A DNA stretch of 10,396 nucleotides from an uncultured Eubacterium sp. (GTDB lineage Bacteria; Bacillota; Clostridia; Peptostreptococcales; Anaerovoracaceae): contig UQNP01000056.1 of the NCBI GenBank assembly GCA_900542385.1, positions 1-10,396 on the forward strand, read 5' to 3'. The position numbers and the translations under genes are program-made. The notes under the pieces were generated by a model. It had not been told where the DNA came from and did not search any database. It saw nothing but the letters and a program-made list of their open reading frames with translations. This document shows, piece by piece, positions 6,776-10,396 of the stretch. Position 1 is the first letter of the stretch; each line of letters begins with the position of its first letter.

Positions 6776-7027
6776 ATGCGGCTGAGTGAAATCGGAAACA
6801 AGGAGATAGTCGATCTGTCGACAGGCGCAAGCCACGGTCAGCTTTGGGATGCTGAAATGAATTTCGACAGAAAAAGCGGCAAAATAAAATCGGTGCTCGT
6901 TCCTTCACTTCAGAGCACCGGTTTTTTCAAAAAAGGTTTAGGCGATATGTATGAACTGCCCTGGAGCAGCATAGTGATAATCGGAGAGGATATGATCATT
7001 TTTCAATCTTCTCCACAGAATTCTTAA
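6776..7027 (+). CDS. YlmC/YmxH family PRC-barrel protein
   Basis: This small protein of 83 residues has the YlmC/YmxH pattern: MRLSEIGNKEIVDLSTGASHGQLWDAEMNFDRKSGKI at the start, and LPWSSIVIIGEDMIIF at the end. It is a single PRC-barrel-like beta domain found widely in spore-forming Firmicutes and often labelled a sporulation protein. Its biochemical role is not established. AAGGAGG lies 5 nt before the ATG. It is the only plus-strand gene here. Relatives normally stop at or shortly after the GEDxIIF strand. Here seven further residues (QSSPQNS) are read from DNA that also encodes, antisense, the C-terminus of the NhaC-type antiporter. No terminator follows it. Confidence 0.9.
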   Translation: MRLSEIGNKEIVDLSTGASHGQLWDAEMNFDRKSGKIKSVLVPSLQSTGFFKKGLGDMYELPWSSIVIIGEDMIIFQSSPQNS

Positions 7028-8327
7028 ACCATATTTTTTTCATAAATATGTATACTACAGGCAATACGAATATCAAATATGAATACATGAGAGCGCCTGT
7101 TCCCGCACCCATCATTTCAAGCGGTACACTGCACGCTATATTCCACGGTATCATTACTGAAATCAATATCGTTGAATTTTCTATGTCTATGGCCATTTCT
7201 TCTTTGCTCCCGCCTGTTGAAAGATAAGGCTTAGTCATAAGATCACTGCACAGGATCACCGCTATAGTCTGACTGCAAAATACGATCGAAGTCACTATGC
7301 CCAAAAGAATCATCATGATGAATCTTCCCGTTTTGTTCATTATGTTATTTATCCTGTCCTGCAGTTCCATCAGCATATCCGTTCCCTTAAATATACCGGA
7401 ATAGGAACACGACAGCATTATGACTCCACAGGTTTCCAGCATGGATACAGCTCCGCCACCTCCGATTATATCTTTAAGATCTTCCTCATACGGTTCGAAT
7501 CCTACTATACAGCACTTTAGAGCCTCCGCTATGCTCATATCCTGCAATGTCACCATTATGATGAATCCGCTCAGTATACTTCCTATAAAGGCAAGCCTTA
7601 TATCCAGCTTGAACATAGGCAGCACCAGTATGAACACTGCCGGCAAAAGTGTTATCAGGGATATATCGAATTCAGTAACCATGGAAGTCATTATACCTGC
7701 ATCCACCTGATGGAGAGGGTTTTTCACTGAGAGCACTGTATAAAGTCCTATACATATTATCAGCGGTACGATCCCCGTCTTATGCATCATTTTCACATTA
7801 TCCATCAGTTTCGTCTTTGTAACGTTAGCTACGAGGATAGCACTGGAAGAAGCCGGGGAACATCTGTCTCCGAAATATATTCCGGACATCACGGCTCCTG
7901 CCACCACGAGCGTATCTACACCACCGCTCCTTGCAAGCGCCATGAATATTATCCCTAAGGTTCCCGATACGGAAAAAGAGGTCCCCAGTATATAGGACAG
8001 CAGGCACGACATAAGAAACGCGAGCAGCACAAAAAAAGGCGGTGTCACGAATTCAACACCGTAGTACACAAAAAAAGTGATAGTTCCCGATGCACGCCAT
8101 ATTGCAGTTATAAGTCCTATCAGAAATACTATCTCGAGAACTATCAGCGAATCTTTTACTCCTCTGCACGCCATAAGGAGCACGTCTTTTACCGGAAATC
8201 CTTTCGATCTTCCTGCCGCTATAAATGATATTAATCCAACCACAAGCGCAGAAAGAAGCGGATATCCCAGCAAAAGACACGCTATTATCGCGGCCATAAA
8301 AACTGCAAATGATATTATAAGCGTCAT
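6996..8327 (-). CDS. NhaC-family Na+/H+ antiporter
   Basis: This 443-residue membrane protein has roughly ten to twelve hydrophobic segments and probably exchanges Na+ for H+, or amino-acid-like anions or antiporter substrates in paralogues such as MleN. Family signs are GTSFSVSGTLGI (115-126) and SGIYFGDRCSPASSSAILVA (148-167), the NhaC core motifs, and a long hydrophobic C-terminal half ending in a basic tail (MKKIWFKNSVEKIEK). The start codon overlaps the asnB stop as ATGA, and GGAGAGG lies just upstream inside asnB, so it is translated as the second gene of an asnB-nhaC operon. Its last 32 bp overlap the end of the convergent ylmC/ymxH-like gene. The family is clear. The exact substrate, Na+/H+ or malate-lactate type exchange, is not. 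Confidence 0.9.
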   Translation of the reverse strand: MTLIISFAVFMAAIIACLLLGYPLLSALVVGLISFIAAGRSKGFPVKDVLLMACRGVKDSLIVLEIVFLIGLITAIWRASGTITFFVYYGVEFVTPPFFVLLAFLMSCLLSYILGTSFSVSGTLGIIFMALARSGGVDTLVVAGAVMSGIYFGDRCSPASSSAILVANVTKTKLMDNVKMMHKTGIVPLIICIGLYTVLSVKNPLHQVDAGIMTSMVTEFDISLITLLPAVFILVLPMFKLDIRLAFIGSILSGFIIMVTLQDMSIAEALKCCIVGFEPYEEDLKDIIGGGGAVSMLETCGVIMLSCSYSGIFKGTDMLMELQDRINNIMNKTGRFIMMILLGIVTSIVFCSQTIAVILCSDLMTKPYLSTGGSKEEMAIDIENSTILISVMIPWNIACSVPLEMMGAGTGALMYSYLIFVLPVVYIFMKKIWFKNSVEKIEK

Positions 8328-10186
8328 GCAGCCTCTCCGTTCCTTACAAAATAATTTTCATACCACAGAATAAACGAATATACAGTCCATATCCTCTTCA
8401 TATTTTTAGCCTTACCCTCTCTGTGATCATCGAGAAGCTTCATGATATACTCTGTATTGAAAAACTCTGCCGCCACATCCCCGGTGAATTTTTCTTTGAC
8501 CATATTGTAGAATTTATCCTGCTTGAGCCAGTCATTAAGAGGTACAGGAAATCCTCTCTTTTTCATTTCCGCTGTTTTTTCAGGAAGCTGCTTTCTCGCC
8601 GCACCTCTAAGAGCTATCTTGGTAAGACTTTTTGATACTCTGTACTTTGATGGTATGGACAACGCCAGCTTTAGCATTTCCTTATCGAGGAACGGAACTC
8701 TCAATTCCAGTGAATGAGCCATACTCATCCTGTCTGCCTTTACAAGTATATCCTGTACGAGCCACGTGTTCATATCCACATACTGCATCCTCGTTATATC
8801 GTCTTCATCTTTACATCTGTCGAAAAACTTCTTTGAATAAAAAGAAGGCTTTTCCGCCGGTATAGCCGGTTTGAGCAGCTTGTCCCTCTCTGCGTAATTG
8901 AAATTATAATTGTTCCTTATATAATATTCATCGACACTCTGAGCTCCCCTTATGAGAAATCTTTTGCCATGGAATCCATTCGGAAGTACTTTTGCCAGTG
9001 AAGCAGCCGCTTTCCTTATAAATTTAGGGACTTTCTTCTGATACGATTCAAAAGCTATCGGATCCTGATAATAGTAATATCCTCCAAACAGCTCATCGGC
9101 GCCCTCTCCCGAAAGAACTACCTTTACCTGTTCAGCAGCTTTCTGTGCAAGGAAATACAGCGCTACAGCGGAAGGGTTCGGAAGCGGCTCGTCCATATAA
9201 TATTGAACGTAAGGAGCAGCATCAAAGTACTCATCTGCGGATATCTTCTTCGTGTATATATCCACTCCGACTTCCTTTGCATAGTCTTCGGCATATTTCA
9301 GTTCGCTGTATTTCTCCTCTACGAATCCTACAGAGAAAGTCTTGAGCTTATGATCTTTCTTTATTTCTTTTACCACATAGCTTGAGTCAACTCCGCTCGA
9401 CAGAAAGCATCCCACTTCAACGTCCGCTACGCCATGAGCTTCAATGGAGCCTCTGAAAGTCTCAGCTATTATATCTTCCCATTCTTCCAGCGATTTGCTG
9501 TTGTCTATATCGTATTTCATTTCAAAGTACGGCTCAACTTTCATCTCGCCGTCCCTGACCGTGAAAAAATGCCCCGGCGGCATTTTATAAACATTTTTAA
9601 ACAATGTCTCATCGGTAGGTATATATTCAAAGCAGAGATATTCAGGTATCCTCTCTTTATTAAGTTCTTTTTCAAAATACGGATTGGCCGTAAAAGCTTT
9701 GATCTCGGAAGCGAACATCAGTGAATCATCTTTTTTATAGTAAAAAAGAGGTTTTATTCCGAATATGTCCCTTGCTCCAAAAAGTGTTTTCTCCTTCATA
9801 TCCCATATGAGATAGGCATACATTCCTCTTAGTTTTTTAGTGAATTCCGTACCGTATTCCTCATAGCCGTGAAGAAGCACTTCAGAGTCAGAGCTGGTGC
9901 TGAAATCATGACCTTTTTTGATCAGATCCTCCCGCAGCGTCTGATAATTGTATATCTCTCCGTTGAAAACCAGAACTTTAGTCCTGTCTTCGTTATATAT
10001 CGGCTGACTTCCGCCCTCAAGGTCTATGATGCTCAATCTTCTAAATCCCAAAGAAACATCGTCATCGACAAAATAATCATCCTGATTGGGCCCTCTATGG
10101 GCTATTTTATCAGCCATATCCCTAATTATCCTGCCGTTTGTCTCTGAGTCTGAGCTGTTGTTAAAAAAACCTACAAAACCGCACAT
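8324..10186 (-). CDS. asnB: Asparagine synthetase, glutamine-hydrolysing
   Basis: This 620-residue cytosolic enzyme makes asparagine from aspartate, glutamine and ATP. The N-terminal class II amidotransferase domain (about 2-210) begins MCGFVGFF, so Cys2 becomes the nucleophile after Met removal. HRGPNQDD (30-37), FRRLSIIDL (48-56) and VFNGEIYNY (73-81) bind glutamine. The synthetase domain has the PP-loop FLSSGVDSS (261-269) for ATP, the VLSGEGADELFGGY motif (357-370), and a C-terminal half with RMSMAHSLELRVPFLD. The start is fixed by Cys2, and AAAGGA lies about 7 nt upstream. Length and motifs fit the AsnB/AsnO group of Firmicutes. It leads an operon with the NhaC-type antiporter through an ATGA overlap. 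The leader is only about 37 nt, too short for a T-box. Confidence 0.96.
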   Translation of the reverse strand: MCGFVGFFNNSSDSETNGRIIRDMADKIAHRGPNQDDYFVDDDVSLGFRRLSIIDLEGGSQPIYNEDRTKVLVFNGEIYNYQTLREDLIKKGHDFSTSSDSEVLLHGYEEYGTEFTKKLRGMYAYLIWDMKEKTLFGARDIFGIKPLFYYKKDDSLMFASEIKAFTANPYFEKELNKERIPEYLCFEYIPTDETLFKNVYKMPPGHFFTVRDGEMKVEPYFEMKYDIDNSKSLEEWEDIIAETFRGSIEAHGVADVEVGCFLSSGVDSSYVVKEIKKDHKLKTFSVGFVEEKYSELKYAEDYAKEVGVDIYTKKISADEYFDAAPYVQYYMDEPLPNPSAVALYFLAQKAAEQVKVVLSGEGADELFGGYYYYQDPIAFESYQKKVPKFIRKAAASLAKVLPNGFHGKRFLIRGAQSVDEYYIRNNYNFNYAERDKLLKPAIPAEKPSFYSKKFFDRCKDEDDITRMQYVDMNTWLVQDILVKADRMSMAHSLELRVPFLDKEMLKLALSIPSKYRVSKSLTKIALRGAARKQLPEKTAEMKKRGFPVPLNDWLKQDKFYNMVKEKFTGDVAAEFFNTEYIMKLLDDHREGKAKNMKRIWTVYSFILWYENYFVRNGEAA

Positions 10187-10213
10187 ATGTCTGTCCTTTC
10201 ATATATCAATCTC

Positions 10214-10232
10214 AATAAACACAGCGTTTATT
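10214..10232. promoter_or_regulatory. Inverted repeat over the asnB transcription start (possible operator)
   Basis: AATAAAC, then 5 nt (ACAGC), then GTTTATT is a perfect 7-bp dyad of 19 bp. It overlaps the downstream edge of the -10 and the predicted transcription start of asnB, the classic position of a repressor site. The binding protein is unknown. Confidence 0.45.
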
Positions 10233-10238
10233 ATATCA
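10230..10238 (-). promoter_or_regulatory. Extended -10 promoter of asnB-nhaC
   Basis: TGATATAAT on the minus strand is a perfect extended -10 (TATAAT at 10230-10235). The hexamer 17 bp upstream is TTTAAC, a weak -35. Transcription would start near 10223. Confidence 0.65.
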
Positions 10239-10343
10239 TAAAAATACCCAGGGTTAAATCAAAGTATACATATCTTACGATCATACTTATTCCTGCGAGC
10301 CGCTTCTGAAATGACGCGCTGTAAAATTGTATTTCATATCTAT
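10239..10343. other. Non-coding stretch upstream of asnB, end of genuine sequence
   Basis: About 105 bases separate the asnB -10 from the adapter. I see no convincing gene, terminator or riboswitch here. A 16-codon minus-strand frame (10287-10337, MKYNFTARHF start) has no visible ribosome binding site and runs out at the adapter. It could be the tail of an upstream gene, but nothing supports this. Confidence 0.4.
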
Positions 10344-10396
10344 AGATCGGAAGAGCACACGTCTGAACTCCAGTCACGACGGCGATCTCGTATGCC
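10344..10396 (+). other. Illumina TruSeq adapter left at the contig end (artefact)
   Basis: The sequence from 10344 starts AGATCGGAAGAGC and continues as the TruSeq read-1 3' adapter through the fixed CAGTCAC. A 7-base segment GACGGCG follows at the index position (10378-10384), then the fixed ATCTCGTATGCC. It is library-construction sequence, not genome, so position 10343 is the last base that can be trusted. The first adapter base may coincide with a genomic A. Confidence 0.97.

Noticed and set aside
7030..7050. Inverted repeat CATATTT-N7-AAATATG after the ymxH-like gene, considered as a terminator
   Set aside because: The stem is almost entirely A-T, lies within the nhaC-type coding sequence and lacks a following U-run on the plus strand.
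10287..10337. A 16-residue minus-strand peptide starting MKYNFTARHF
   Set aside because: It has no visible ribosome binding site, ends after 16 codons and abuts the adapter junction. It might be the end of an upstream gene but cannot be supported.
10187..10343. T-box riboswitch upstream of asnB
   Set aside because: The predicted leader is only about 37 nt, and no T-box sequence or antiterminator-like hairpin is visible.

Overview
The window is about 10.3 kb of a low-to-moderate GC Firmicutes chromosome, most likely from an anaerobic Clostridia-type bacterium, followed by 53 bases of sequencing adapter. The Firmicutes assignment rests on strong AAAGGAGG-type ribosome binding sites, sigma-A promoters with extended -10 elements, heavy use of ATA (Ile) and AGA/GGA codons, and the TepA-like and YlmC/YmxH-like proteins, whose known relatives are in endospore formers. 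NrdG, the activase of the oxygen-sensitive ribonucleotide reductase, points to anaerobic growth. I cannot name the genus.

All genes but one lie on the minus strand, so transcription runs right to left. From the right, a promoter near 10230 drives asnB (asparagine synthetase) and an NhaC-type Na+/H+ antiporter, which overlap by four bases (ATGA). A small plus-strand gene (YlmC/YmxH family, PRC barrel) runs towards the antiporter, and their 3' ends overlap by 32 bp. It is divergent from tepA, a ClpP-like serine peptidase. Next, behind its own consensus promoter, is a lone CpaE/TadZ-like MinD-family protein with a degenerate P-loop. After that, behind another good promoter, is a Na+/phosphate cotransporter with a PhoU-like tail.

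The left third looks like one operon: nrdG, an OmpR/PhoB-family response regulator, a PhoR-like histidine kinase (ATGA overlap with the regulator), and a Kef-type cation/proton antiporter cut by the left edge. A candidate pair of NrdR boxes brackets an extended -10 upstream of nrdG. This would tie a PhoP/PhoR-like system to ribonucleotide reductase control. The PhoPR-like pair sits next to the Na+/Pi transporter, whose promoter carries two TTAAC(G/A) repeats 11 bp apart that resemble half of a PhoP box.

No tRNA, rRNA, CRISPR array, insertion sequence or convincing rho-independent terminator was found. No gene-free stretch exceeds 300 bases. The window looks mainly like ordinary core chromosome. 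The points worth a second look are regulatory arrangements, the degenerate ATPase and the adapter at the contig end, not a clear new system.
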